The notes under the pieces are model-generated. The model was not told the origin of the DNA, did no database searches, and saw only the letters and a list, made by a program, of their open reading frames with translations. From assembly GCA_014879655.1 (NCBI GenBank), contig JACSRS010000107.1, positions 1-64,000 of the forward strand: DNA of 64,000 nucleotides, written 5' to 3'. Below, piece after piece: positions 9,032 through 17,930 of the stretch (positions are counted from its first letter, which is position 1; each line of letters opens with the position of its first letter). The position numbers and the translations under genes are program-made. The stretch is from Burkholderiaceae bacterium. Lineage in GTDB: Bacteria; Pseudomonadota; Gammaproteobacteria; Burkholderiales; Burkholderiaceae_C.

Positions 9032-10057
9032 ATGGCGATTTATCGGTGCGGTGCCTGCGGCTTCGTCTGTGAAGACGCTGTGAACCCGGTGGGCAGCAAG
9101 GTGGCGTGTGGTCGCTGCGGTGGCGCCTGTACCGTCTATGGCACGGTGTTCTACGTCGAAAAACTGGTGGAGCGCTACTTTGCCGCGCGTCGCGAGATCG
9201 AGGCGCTGCAGCAGGGCGAGGCCGCTGCGGCGGACCCGGCGCGCGGCGCAGCTGCCGCGTCACCGGCCAGCCAACCTGCGCCCACAGCAGCCGCGCTGCC
9301 CGCCCGGATCGACCTCGCCAATACCAGCGTGCTCGCCACCGAGGCGCAGCACCAGCCTTTGAAAGACTGGCTGGCGTCAAAGCAGATTCAGGCGGTTTTT
9401 GACACGGCTGCGGTCGACACCACCGGCTTCTTTGACGACGCCGCCCGCGCCATTGGCGAGCGCTACGACCTGTTTGCCGAACTGATGGACAGGGTCCGCT
9501 TTGCCTACCGCAAGAGCCACACCTGGATCAACCTCGAACTGCGCGACCTGAGCCAGAAAGACACGCAGGCCATCAACGCGCTGTGCCGCCAGCTCTACGG
9601 CCACACCTTCTTTGCGCGCTACAGCTGGCAAAAGCCCGAAAAGATCATCAACCTGACGTTGCAGCAGGCGCCCGCCGTGCGCGCTTTCTTTGAAGGCGGC
9701 TGGCTGGAGTGGTACGTTTTCATGGAACTGCTGGAGCGGGTGCGGGCCAGCGGCCAGGCGTTTGCCTGCGCGCGCAGTGTCAAGGTCACCTTCCCCAACG
9801 AAGACCTGCACGAGCTCGATGTGCTGTTTCTGCTGCAAGGCCGCACGCCCATCTGCATCGAGTGCAAGTCGGGCGAGTTCCGGCGCGACATCGACAAGTA
9901 CGTGCGGCTCAAGCGCCGCCTGGGGCTGGAGCGCAGCCACTTCATCATCTGCGTCACCGACCTGTCAGACGAGCAGGTCGCGGGGCTGAACGCGATGTAC
10001 GAGCTGAGCTTCGTCAACCTCAACCGGCTGGGCACGCACCTGCAACTGCTGGTCTGA
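9032..10057 (+). CDS. Zinc-ribbon plus PD-(D/E)XK nuclease-like protein
   Basis: 341 aa, not assigned to a named gene. Residues 6-9 (C-G-A-C) and 27-30 (C-G-R-C), with further cysteines nearby, look like an N-terminal zinc ribbon. A Pro/Ala-rich linker (about 65-95) follows, then a helical middle, then a nuclease core. The core has an H-E-L-D strand with Asp 263, then 14 residues on I-E-C-K-S-G with Glu 277 and Lys 279, which is the PD-(D/E)XK arrangement, followed by R-R-D-I-D-K-Y. That region resembles the nuclease end of DUF1887/Card1-like proteins, but I see no CARF ligand domain and no CRISPR array nearby. ATG at 9032 is preferred to GTG/TTG-type starts upstream. Function unknown; a defence or repair nuclease is an inference. 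Confidence 0.75.
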   Translation: MAIYRCGACGFVCEDAVNPVGSKVACGRCGGACTVYGTVFYVEKLVERYFAARREIEALQQGEAAAADPARGAAAASPASQPAPTAAALPARIDLANTSVLATEAQHQPLKDWLASKQIQAVFDTAAVDTTGFFDDAARAIGERYDLFAELMDRVRFAYRKSHTWINLELRDLSQKDTQAINALCRQLYGHTFFARYSWQKPEKIINLTLQQAPAVRAFFEGGWLEWYVFMELLERVRASGQAFACARSVKVTFPNEDLHELDVLFLLQGRTPICIECKSGEFRRDIDKYVRLKRRLGLERSHFIICVTDLSDEQVAGLNAMYELSFVNLNRLGTHLQLLV

Positions 10058-10110
10058 ATGCTGCGCCAGCAGGATTGCACAGCGGCTACTGCCTGTCCTG
10101 ACGGCCGCCC

Positions 10111-11595
10111 CTATTTGGCCACCATGACACTCGGCGGGTTCCAGCTGCCCTCGCCGGGCGGCAGGATGGACGGCGCTTGCGTCTTCGGCCAGTACAGGCG
10201 CATGACCAGATAGATGCTGTCGTTGGGCGCGGGCAACCAGTTGGCTTCCTTGTCCTTGCCCGGTGAATCTTTCTGGATATGAATCGTGAGAGAACCGTCA
10301 GCGTTCTTCTTCATGCCTGGAAGCATCGGCGAATTGATCAGGTAGCGGTTGATCGGGTTTTCGATCAGCAACTGCGTCTTCCCGTCGTACATGGTCACGG
10401 ACCAGAAAGCATGAACCGGCGGCAGCTGGTCTTTGCCGAAGGTCAGCGTGTAGTTGTGCTTGCTGCCATCCAGCGTTGCGCCTGCGCCATCGACCCGGGT
10501 CATCGGGTACATGGCTTCAACACCGTCGTTGCCGTAAATGCCGCCCTTGGCGGCCGCCGCGCGCTTGAGCCAGTCGCCTTTGTAGAAAGCCCGGTCACCG
10601 AACAAGGATCCGACCTTCCAGCCGTTGATGTCCTTCATGCCATCGTTCAGATACTTGTCAACCTTGTCGTCGCCCTCCTTCATCGCCAGCAGCACGGCAG
10701 CTTTGTGCTCCAGTGAAAGGTCTTTGAAATCAAAGGTCTTGCCCGGACCGATGCCAATGCTGGCCAGCCGGGCACGAACGGCGCGGTCTTCTTCGGAAAC
10801 CGGTACAAATTGCAGCGCCGCATCCAGATAGGCGTAGAAGTTCTCCTTGATCCCCGCCGTCGTGGCCGGAACGAATTTGACGTCAGGTGCTGCCGGGGGC
10901 GCAGGTTGCTTCAGGAAGGCCGACAGCGGCTGCGCCTGGTAGCCAGCCTGCACCTTGACCACGTTGGGCATGTCCCCGGCGTCGAACAACTGGGTGCGGA
11001 AAATGCTGAGCGCAAACGGTGTGCTCGACTGGAAAACCTTCTTGATACCGGCCGGCGTCTCGCCTTTCCAGTCCGGCCCCACCACCAGGTAGCTGCCGGC
11101 GTCCACACCGGTGGCCCGGCTGCCGATGTAGCCATAGTTGTAGGCGTTGCCATCGGTCAGCTGCACCGAGTAATAGCGTTTCTTGTCCACCGCCGGCACC
11201 GAGATCACCATCGGCTCGGCGCGCAGGTCCAGCCAGAGCATCGAATACGGCGTGTCGCTGTTGGGCGTGACCACCGCCGTGTCCTTGTAGGTAAAGACGC
11301 GCGCCTCGTTGCTTATGATATTGAACGGGCCCTTGTACTGACCCGAGTTCTTGTCCACGACGAATTCGTTCATCACCGCGTAGTTCATCACGATGGGCAG
11401 GCCGTAAATGAAGGCTTCTTCGGCGATCGCCTTGGTTTCGGCAATTCCTGGAGCCAGCACGCCCTTGGCTTCTTCCTTTTTCTCGGCCTGAACCACGGGA
11501 TCGGCCTTCTTGCCGCACCCGGTGACCGTCAGCAAGGTCAGGCCCAGCGCCAGTCCCAGTACCGGCAGGCATTTCGATTTCGTGAATTTCATCAT
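10111..11595 (-). CDS. DUF1254/DUF1214 lipoprotein
   Basis: 494 aa. The start is set by a GGAGG site 7-8 bases before ATG at 11595, giving a short positive start, a hydrophobic core and a lipobox L-T-V-T-G-C, so the protein should be lipid-anchored. Residues about 60-190 match DUF1254 (E-E-A-F-I-Y-G-L-P-I-V early, then N-S-D-T-P-Y-S-M-L-W-L-D-L). The C-terminal ~110 residues match DUF1214 (HAFWSVTMYDG, then KNADGSLTIHIQ and NWLPAP). It is the most divergent of the four DUF1254/1214 proteins here and keeps the AYIYG-like N-terminal motif the other three lack. It stands alone, divergent from tctD, and shares no obvious operon. Confidence 0.9.
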   Translation of the reverse strand: MMKFTKSKCLPVLGLALGLTLLTVTGCGKKADPVVQAEKKEEAKGVLAPGIAETKAIAEEAFIYGLPIVMNYAVMNEFVVDKNSGQYKGPFNIISNEARVFTYKDTAVVTPNSDTPYSMLWLDLRAEPMVISVPAVDKKRYYSVQLTDGNAYNYGYIGSRATGVDAGSYLVVGPDWKGETPAGIKKVFQSSTPFALSIFRTQLFDAGDMPNVVKVQAGYQAQPLSAFLKQPAPPAAPDVKFVPATTAGIKENFYAYLDAALQFVPVSEEDRAVRARLASIGIGPGKTFDFKDLSLEHKAAVLLAMKEGDDKVDKYLNDGMKDINGWKVGSLFGDRAFYKGDWLKRAAAAKGGIYGNDGVEAMYPMTRVDGAGATLDGSKHNYTLTFGKDQLPPVHAFWSVTMYDGKTQLLIENPINRYLINSPMLPGMKKNADGSLTIHIQKDSPGKDKEANWLPAPNDSIYLVMRLYWPKTQAPSILPPGEGSWNPPSVMVAK

Positions 11596-11903
11596 TGAGA
11601 GACCTCCAATCAAGTGCAGACCTCGCGGATCTGCCCGCTGCGCTCCCCGAATGGAAGCCGCGCTCCCCAGTCTATCCGTTGCGGGCCGCTGGGTCGGCGA
11701 CAGGGTGGACAAGGCCGTCCGGGAGAACGGCTACTGCGGATGCAGCAGCCCGACAGCGCAACAAGCAGGGCACCTCCAATGGACAATCTGGGAAGCCCGC
11801 CTCGAAAGCCCTGGACCCTTGGATGCAAGCCATTTCGCCCGATTGACGTTTTCCTGTCAGGGCTGGCGTTGCCGCCCCCCTTCGATCTGCGCATACTCCG
11901 GTC

Positions 11904-12572
11904 ATGCGCATATTGCTGGCAGAAGACGAACGCGAACTGGCCAACTGGCTGGTGCGCGCGCTTGGCCAGAGCAGTTTTCAGGTGGACTGGGTCAACGACG
12001 GGCGGCTGGTGCGCGCCAGCCTGAAGGCCACCCGCTACGACGCGCTGATTCTGGATCTGGGCCTGCCCGGCCTGGGCGGGCACGATGTGCTGGCCGACCT
12101 GCGCGACGCCGGCCACCTGCTGCCGGTGCTGATCCTCACCGCGCGCGACTCGCTGATCGAGCGCGTCAGCAGCCTGCACGAGGGCGCCGACGACTTTCTG
12201 GCCAAGCCGTTTGAACTGCCCGAACTGGAAGCCCGGCTGATCGCACTGATCCGGCGTGCCCGTGGCAGCGACCACCCGCGTTTTGCCTGCGGGCCGCTGG
12301 CCTACGACCCGGCCGCCCGGCGCTTCACGCTGGCGCACGAGGCGCTGGCGCTGACGCCGCGCGAACATGGCGTGCTGCGCGCGCTGATCCAGCGCAGCGG
12401 CGAGCCGCTGTCCAAGCAGGAAATCCTGGACCGGGTGTTTTCCGACGAGCAGGACGTGAACCCCGAGGCCATCGAGGTGCTGGTACACCGGCTGCGCAAG
12501 CGCCTGGCCAGCAGCCCGGTGCAGATCACCACGCTGCGCGGCCTGGGTTACGTGCTCGAAAGCGCTGGCTGA
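11904..12572 (+). CDS. tctD: Response regulator TctD, OmpR/PhoB family
   Basis: 222 aa. The receiver domain carries the acidic pair E7/D8, phosphoacceptor Asp 51 (L-I-L-D-L-G-L-P-G), a T-A-R switch and Lys in A-K-P-F. The C-terminal winged helix (about 130-220) has the OmpR-type L-T-P-R-E-H-G-V-L and the closing L-R-G-L-G-Y-V-L. The stop is followed two bases later by the kinase start, and the tctCBA genes lie directly downstream, the standard arrangement in which TctD activates the tricarboxylate transporter when TctE senses citrate or a related acid. Gene name rests on this context plus family. Confidence 0.9.
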   Translation: MRILLAEDERELANWLVRALGQSSFQVDWVNDGRLVRASLKATRYDALILDLGLPGLGGHDVLADLRDAGHLLPVLILTARDSLIERVSSLHEGADDFLAKPFELPELEARLIALIRRARGSDHPRFACGPLAYDPAARRFTLAHEALALTPREHGVLRALIQRSGEPLSKQEILDRVFSDEQDVNPEAIEVLVHRLRKRLASSPVQITTLRGLGYVLESAG

Positions 12573-12574
12573 CC

Positions 12575-14011
12575 TTGGACGCGCTGCGCTGGCTGAACCT
12601 GGACGCGCTGCACCGCCTGAGCCTGCGGCGCACGCTCCTGCTGGCGCTGTTGCCCGGCATGATGGCCGTGGTGGGCGCCGAGCTGTGGCTGACCTGGCGC
12701 ACCGCGGTGGACGCCGCCAACGCCGCCTACGACCGCTCGCTGCTGGGTGCAATCAAGGCGATGGACGCCAACATCTCCACCGCCAGCGGCGGCCTGGGCG
12801 TTGAGCTTCCGTATGCCATGCTGGAATTCTTCGAGCTGACCGCCAGCGGGCAGGTCTTCTACCGCGTGGCGACCGAAGACGGCCTGGTCGAAATCGGCAA
12901 CGCCGACCTGCCGGCGCCCCGGCAACCGCTGGTGACCGGGCGGCCGCAGTTTGACGACGCCGTCTACTACGACACGCCGGTGCGGCTGGGCTCCTACGCG
13001 CGCGTGCTCGGCCGGCCGCTGGCGGGCCGGCCCACGCCGCAACGGGTGGTGATCCAGATTGCCGAAACGCTGGAGTCGCGCCAGGACTTCACGCGGGCGC
13101 TGGTGATCCAGTCGGTCGCACGCGATCTGCTGCTGGTACTGGCGGCCACCGTCATGCTGGTGCTGGCCGTGGCCTGGGCGCTGCGGCCCTTGGCGCGGCT
13201 GCGCGGCGAAGTGGCGGCGCGCAATCCGGACGACCTGACGCCCGTTTCCACCGGCCGCATCCCGGCCGACGTACGGCCGCTGGTGGAGGCCATCAACCAC
13301 CATATCGAGCGCAATCGCGAGCAGACCGAGGCGCGCCGGCGCTTTGTGGACGACGCCTCGCACCAGTTGCGCACACCGCTGGCCACGCTGGCCACCCAGG
13401 TGGGCTTTGCGCTGCGCGAGACCGAGCCGGCCAGCCAGCAGGAGGCGCTGCGGGCCATCAAGGTGCAACTGGACGAAACCGTGCGCCAGACCAACCAGAT
13501 GCTGGCGCTGGCGCGTACCGACAGTGCTGCGCTGCAGACAGAGGCGGTGAACCTGGCTGCGCTGGCGGAAGAGCAGACCCGCAGCGGCTGGGCGGACGCC
13601 CGCGCACGCGGCATCGACCTGGGTTTTGACGGGCCGGGCGGCGGCGCCAGCTGGCGGGTACAGGCACAAGCCGCGCTCCTGCGCGAGGCGCTGGCCAACC
13701 TGCTGCACAACGCGCTGCGCCACACGCCGCGCGGCGGACAGGTCACGGTGAAAGTCCGGCGCGAATACGCGCAGGCGGTGCTGACGGTGCTGGACACCGG
13801 CGCCGGCATGACCGACGAGCAGCGCGCTCGCGCCGGCGAGCGATTCTTTCGCGCCGGCAACACCAGCCTGCCCGGCTCCGGGCTGGGGCTGGCCATCGTG
13901 CGCTCGATCTGCGAACGCCACGGCGGCTCGCTGCAGGTGGACGCCAACCCCGACGGACGCGGGCTGGCGGTCTCGATGCGGCTGCCGCTGGTGCCGTCAT
14001 CGGCGGCCTGA
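12575..14011 (+). CDS. tctE: Sensor histidine kinase TctE
   Basis: 478 aa starting at a TTG two bases after the tctD stop, consistent with translational coupling. Transmembrane segments at about 19-38 and 183-202 bracket a roughly 140-residue periplasmic sensor domain of the 2CSK_N type. Then come a short HAMP-like linker, the HisKA box with phospho-His 263 (D-A-S-H-Q-L-R-T-P-L), and an ATPase domain with an N box (L-L-H-N-A-L-R-H) and a GSGLGLAIV G box. It should autophosphorylate in response to an extracellular carboxylate and pass phosphate to TctD. Confidence 0.9.
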   Translation: MDALRWLNLDALHRLSLRRTLLLALLPGMMAVVGAELWLTWRTAVDAANAAYDRSLLGAIKAMDANISTASGGLGVELPYAMLEFFELTASGQVFYRVATEDGLVEIGNADLPAPRQPLVTGRPQFDDAVYYDTPVRLGSYARVLGRPLAGRPTPQRVVIQIAETLESRQDFTRALVIQSVARDLLLVLAATVMLVLAVAWALRPLARLRGEVAARNPDDLTPVSTGRIPADVRPLVEAINHHIERNREQTEARRRFVDDASHQLRTPLATLATQVGFALRETEPASQQEALRAIKVQLDETVRQTNQMLALARTDSAALQTEAVNLAALAEEQTRSGWADARARGIDLGFDGPGGGASWRVQAQAALLREALANLLHNALRHTPRGGQVTVKVRREYAQAVLTVLDTGAGMTDEQRARAGERFFRAGNTSLPGSGLGLAIVRSICERHGGSLQVDANPDGRGLAVSMRLPLVPSSAA

Positions 14012-14187
14012 CACGGGTTCACTGGCCATCAGCCGGCGGCATCCGGCCCGCTGCGATTGCGGGTTTTCCCTGATTTTTTCGCGATTTTTCTGAAAGGCGG
14101 CTGAAAGTCGCGGCCCCGTACATTGCCTCCATCCCCGAACGCATTCCGGCGTGCGGGGTCCGATCCCCCACCGATGGAGACACACCG

Positions 14188-15171
14188 ATGAAAATCCGAT
14201 CCACCCTGATTTCGCTGGCGCTGACCTGCGCCACCACGCTGGCCGTTGCGGCCGGCCCGTTCGAAAAGACCGAGTGCATTGCACCGGCCAAACCCGGCGG
14301 CGGCTTCGACCTGACCTGCAAGCTGGCGCAGACCGCGCTGATGGACGGCAAGTACATTGCCGATCCGATGCGCGTGACCTACATGCCCGGCGGCATCGGT
14401 GCGGTGGCCTACAACACCGTGATCGCCCAGCGCCCGGCCGAAGGCAACACCATCGTCGCCTTTTCCGGTGGCTCGCTGCTGAACATCGCCCAGGGCAAGT
14501 TCGGCCGCTACAACGAAAACGACGTGCGCTGGCTGGCCGCCATCGGCGCCGACTACGGCGCCATCATCGTCAGCGACAGTTCGCCGTTCAAGACGCTCAA
14601 GGACGTGATGGCCGCTGTCAAGGCCGACCCCTCCAAGGTGGTGTTCGGTGCCGGCGGCACCGTCGGCAGCCAGGACTGGATGAAGGCCGCACTGACGGCC
14701 AAGGCCGCCGGCCTGAACCCCAAGGCCATGCGCTTTGTTGCCTTTGAAGGCGGCGGCGAAGCCATGACCGCGCTGCAGGGCGGCCACGTGCAGGTGTATT
14801 CGGGCGATGCATCCGAAGCGGTGCAGCAGATGGCCGCTGGCACCAAGATCCGCATCCTGGCGGTGATGGCCGACAAGCGGGTTCCGGGCGCGCTGGCCAA
14901 CATCCCCACCGCCAAGGAGCAGGGCGTGGACATCGAGTGGCCGATCATCCGCGGCTTCTACATGGGCCCGAAGGTCAGCGATGCCGACTTCAAGGCCTGG
15001 AGCGACACCTTCAAGAAAATGATGGCCACGCCGGCCTACGACAAACTGCGCGCCGAGCGCGGCCTGTTCCCGTTTGACCTGGTTGGCGCCGAAGCCGACG
15101 CCTACATCAAGAAGCGCGTGCAGGACTACCGCAAGCTGGCCGAGGAGTTCGGTCTGGCCGTCACCAAGTAA
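14188..15171 (+). CDS. tctC: Tripartite tricarboxylate transporter substrate-binding protein TctC
   Basis: 327 aa with a signal peptide cut after T-L-A-V-A-A-G. It has the Bug/TctC two-lobe fold signatures: an early A-P-x-x-P-G-G-G-F-D ligand loop, Y-M-P-G-G-I-G-A-V, and a D-A-S-E-A-V segment in lobe 2. The P-G-G-G-F-D in place of the usual P-G-G-x-x-D is slightly atypical. The periplasmic protein captures a carboxylate and delivers it to TctAB. It starts 176 bp after tctE; that gap should hold the TctD-controlled promoter, and it contains A/T-rich TTTTTT tracts but no operator I can name with confidence. Confidence 0.9.
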   Translation: MKIRSTLISLALTCATTLAVAAGPFEKTECIAPAKPGGGFDLTCKLAQTALMDGKYIADPMRVTYMPGGIGAVAYNTVIAQRPAEGNTIVAFSGGSLLNIAQGKFGRYNENDVRWLAAIGADYGAIIVSDSSPFKTLKDVMAAVKADPSKVVFGAGGTVGSQDWMKAALTAKAAGLNPKAMRFVAFEGGGEAMTALQGGHVQVYSGDASEAVQQMAAGTKIRILAVMADKRVPGALANIPTAKEQGVDIEWPIIRGFYMGPKVSDADFKAWSDTFKKMMATPAYDKLRAERGLFPFDLVGAEADAYIKKRVQDYRKLAEEFGLAVTK

Positions 15172-15276
15172 GCGCCCGCCTACTGACTGACCCCGGCCGC
15201 CCTTCGCGCGGCCGGCAGCACGCCACCCACCCCCCTGCCGCAGCGTGCGCGGCGCCCTCACCCGGAGATTTCCCAC

Positions 15277-15723
15277 ATGAGTGATCGCATTCTTGGTGCG
15301 GTGTGCGTCGTTGCGGCCGCAGGCATGGCCTGGGCCGCACAAGGCTACGCCGCCGCCATTTCCTACGAGCCGGTGGGGCCGCGCGCCTTTCCGCTGCTGC
15401 TGTCCGGCCTGATGGCCATTGCCGGCATCTGGCTGGTGATCCGGCCGACGATGCGCGGGATGGCGCTGGAAGGCCAGCACCTGAAGATTCTGGGCATGAG
15501 CGCCGTGGCCATCGTGGCCTATGCACTGCTGTTCGAGAAGCTGGGTTTCCCGGTTGCCACCGCAGTGATGGCGGTGCCGGTGGGCATGGCCTTCGGCGGC
15601 GACTGGAAGAAGTCGCTGATCGGCGGCATCGGGCTCGGGTTGGGCCTGTTCATCCTTTTTGACAAGCTGCTGGATGTGGTGCTGCCCACCGGGCTGCTGA
15701 GCTTTGTGCTGGGAGGCCGCTGA
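15277..15723 (+). CDS. tctB: Tricarboxylate transporter small membrane subunit TctB
   Basis: 148 aa with about four hydrophobic helices (residues 5-22, 40-57, 72-90 and 105-140), normal for TctB (DUF1468 family). The S-Y-E-P-V-G-P-R-A-F-P-L-L motif after the first helix matches the family. It works with TctA in a cation-coupled secondary transporter fed by TctC. It lies 105 bp after tctC and its stop overlaps the tctA start by one base (TGATG), so B and A are coupled. Confidence 0.9.
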   Translation: MSDRILGAVCVVAAAGMAWAAQGYAAAISYEPVGPRAFPLLLSGLMAIAGIWLVIRPTMRGMALEGQHLKILGMSAVAIVAYALLFEKLGFPVATAVMAVPVGMAFGGDWKKSLIGGIGLGLGLFILFDKLLDVVLPTGLLSFVLGGR

Positions 15724-17219
15724 TGGACACGCTGCAACACCTGATGGGCGGCTTTGCCGTCGCGCTCACGCCGGTCAACCTGCTGGTCGCCGCCATCGGC
15801 GCCTTTCTGGGCACCATCGTCGGCATGCTGCCGGGGCTGGGGCCGATCAACGGCGTCGCCATCCTGATGCCGCTGGCCTTTGCGCTGAAGCTCCCGCCCG
15901 AAACCGCGCTGATCCTGCTGGCGGCGGTCTACATCGGCTGTGAATACGGCGGCCGCATTTCATCGATCCTGCTGAACGTCCCCGGCGATGCCGGCGCCAT
16001 CATGACCGCACTGGACGGCCACCCGATGGCCAAGAAGGGGCTGGGCGGCGTGGCGCTGTCGATCTCGGCCTGGAGTTCGTTCGTCGGCTCCATCGTCGCC
16101 ACCATCGGCATCGTGCTGTTTGCACCGCTGCTGGCCCGCTGGGCGCTGGCCTTCGGCCCGGCCGAATACTTTGCGCTGATGTGTTTCGCCTTTGCCTGCA
16201 TTGCCGGCCTGATGGGCGATGCCCCGATGAAAGCTGCGCTGGCCGCCATCATCGGCCTGTCGCTGTCGACCGTGGGGCTCGATTCGAACTCGGGCGTCTA
16301 CCGCTTCACCGGCGGTGACGTGCATCTGTCCGACGGCATCCAGTTCATCGTGGTGGTCATCGGCGTGTTCTCGATCAGCGAGATCCTGCTGATGCTGGAG
16401 CAGCACCACAGCAGCGCCGGCCTGATCCGCGAGACCGGCCGCAACATGTTCAACCTGAAGGAAATGGCCCAGACATGGTGGGCCACGGTACGTTCCAGCC
16501 TGGTCGGCTTCGTCGTTGGCGTGCTGCCGGGCGCCGGCGCCACCATTGCCAGTGCGATGACCTATTCGATGGAAAAGCGCCTGGCCGGCGACACCGGCAC
16601 TTTCGGTGAAGGCGACATCCGCGGCGTGGCCGCGCCGGAAGCGGCCAACAACGCCTCGGCCGCCGGCTCCTTTGTGCCGATGCTGACGCTGGGCGTGCCC
16701 GGCTCGGGCACGACGGCGGTGATGGTGGGCGCGCTGTCGCTCTACAACATCACGCCGGGACCGGCGCTGTTCACCCAGCAGCCGGCGCTGGTGTGGGGCC
16801 TGATCGCCTCGCTGTTCATCGGCAACGTGATGCTGCTGCTGATCAACATTCCGCTGGTGGGCGTCTTCACCCGCATCCTGCGCGTGCCCAACTGGCTGCT
16901 GGTGCCGGGCATCCTGGCCATCAGCGCGGTGGGCGTGTACGCGGTGCACGCCACCACGTTCGACCTCGTGCTGATGAGCGTGCTGGGCCTGATCGGCTAC
17001 CTGCTGCGCAAGCAGGGCGTGCCGATGGCGCCGCTGATCCTGGGCTTTGTGCTGGGCGACCTGATGGAGCAGAACCTGCGCCGCGCGCTGTCCATCACCA
17101 ACGGCGAACTGGGCATTCTGGTGGAAAGCCCGATCTCCATCGGCCTGTGGGTCGGCGCGGTCACCATGGTGCTGCTGCCGCCACTGGTGCGCGTCTGGAC
17201 CAGGCGCCAGGCCGGCTGA
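15723..17219 (+). CDS. tctA: Tricarboxylate transporter large membrane subunit TctA
   Basis: 498 aa, full length for TctA, with about 11-12 hydrophobic segments. The conserved G-M-L-P-G-L-G-P-I-N-G motif near residues 40-50 and the repeated V-G-V-L-P-G-A-G-A-T-I-A-S near 265-277 are the paired family signatures from internal duplication. P-E-A-A-N-N-A-S-A-A-G near 305-315 is likewise typical. It is the permease of the citrate/tricarboxylate system and ends the operon at a strong terminator. Confidence 0.93.
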   Translation: MDTLQHLMGGFAVALTPVNLLVAAIGAFLGTIVGMLPGLGPINGVAILMPLAFALKLPPETALILLAAVYIGCEYGGRISSILLNVPGDAGAIMTALDGHPMAKKGLGGVALSISAWSSFVGSIVATIGIVLFAPLLARWALAFGPAEYFALMCFAFACIAGLMGDAPMKAALAAIIGLSLSTVGLDSNSGVYRFTGGDVHLSDGIQFIVVVIGVFSISEILLMLEQHHSSAGLIRETGRNMFNLKEMAQTWWATVRSSLVGFVVGVLPGAGATIASAMTYSMEKRLAGDTGTFGEGDIRGVAAPEAANNASAAGSFVPMLTLGVPGSGTTAVMVGALSLYNITPGPALFTQQPALVWGLIASLFIGNVMLLLINIPLVGVFTRILRVPNWLLVPGILAISAVGVYAVHATTFDLVLMSVLGLIGYLLRKQGVPMAPLILGFVLGDLMEQNLRRALSITNGELGILVESPISIGLWVGAVTMVLLPPLVRVWTRRQAG

Positions 17220-17240
17220 TCCCGGACTGACGAGGACACG

Positions 17241-17280
17241 AAGGGCCTGACCGCTGCATGGCGGTCAGGCCCTTATTCTT
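17241..17280. terminator. Bidirectional terminator between tctA and the DUF454 gene
   Basis: A perfect 14-bp stem (AAGGGCCTGACCGC and its complement) around a 6-base loop, with T-rich sequence to the right and A-rich sequence to the left. It lies 21 bases after tctA and overlaps the last codons and stop of the convergent DUF454 gene, so it can serve both. Confidence 0.9.
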
Positions 17281-17707
17281 TGCGAGAGGGTTCGGGTGGC
17301 CGCGCCGGCGCTGTCGGCAGCTGCCACAACCACAGAGCCACGACGCTGCAGAACAGCGGCGGCAACCAGTTCAGGCGCGGCAGCACCCAGGCCGACCAGG
17401 CGCTGCCGATCAGCATCATCACCGTGGCTAGCTGCTTGGCGCGCAGCGGCACCGCACGGTTGGCGCGCCAGTCCAGCACCATGGGGCCAAAACGCGGATG
17501 CTCGACCAGCCAGCGCTCACAGCGCTCGCTGCCACGCGAAAAGCAGAATGCGGCCAGCAGCACAAAAGGCGTGGTGGGCAGCAGCGGCAGAAAGATGCCG
17601 ATCACACCCAGCGCCAGGCTGATGCCGCCAGCGGCCAGCCAGAGGTGGCGCTGCCATAGCGGGCGCTGCACCAGCGGCACGGCGGCGGAGACGGGCTCTT
17701 GCGACAT
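17273..17707 (-). CDS. ybaN: DUF454 (YbaN-like) inner-membrane protein
   Basis: 144 aa from ATG at 17707, chosen because the DUF454 homology begins soon after; the open frame extends further upstream without support. The family signature appears as G-I-x-L-P-L-L-P-T-T-P-F-V-L-L-A-A-F-C-F-S-R-G-S, followed by W-L-x-x-H-x-x-F-G-P near residue 70. Two hydrophobic hairpins (about 24-55 and 92-125) suggest four membrane crossings. No function is established. It is convergent with tctA. Confidence 0.85.
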   Translation of the reverse strand: MSQEPVSAAVPLVQRPLWQRHLWLAAGGISLALGVIGIFLPLLPTTPFVLLAAFCFSRGSERCERWLVEHPRFGPMVLDWRANRAVPLRAKQLATVMMLIGSAWSAWVLPRLNWLPPLFCSVVALWLWQLPTAPARPPEPSRKE

Positions 17708-17930
17708 GGAACGATCTTGCCATGGTGAGCGCTGCCAACCGCTGCGAGTTGCGAACATGCAGGGAACCTGAAAGGGTGGTTCGCTAAAATAGCCCAGTTG
17801 AACGCTGTCTTGCAGGGCTGAAACGTTCGCCGGGCAACCACCGGACACCTGCGCCCCAGCTGGGCTGGGGCAATGGGGCCTTTCACAAGGCCGAATCAAG
17901 GCCCCCTCCAATCCCGGAAATCCTCCATCC

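Noticed and set aside
9032-10057. CRISPR-associated Card1/Can2 effector
   Set aside because: The nuclease end is similar, but there is no CARF-like ligand domain apparent and no repeat array or cas gene in the window.
12548-13921. Long minus-strand ORF opposite the kinase gene tctE
   Set aside because: Arg/His/Gln/Pro-rich translation with no family signature, lying entirely antisense to a clear histidine kinase. It is a high-GC shadow.
17708-17930. Possible fluoride riboswitch upstream of the ClC gene
   Set aside because: No conserved pseudoknot elements could be found in the 220 bases, and the ClC motifs fit a chloride exchanger, not a fluoride exporter.
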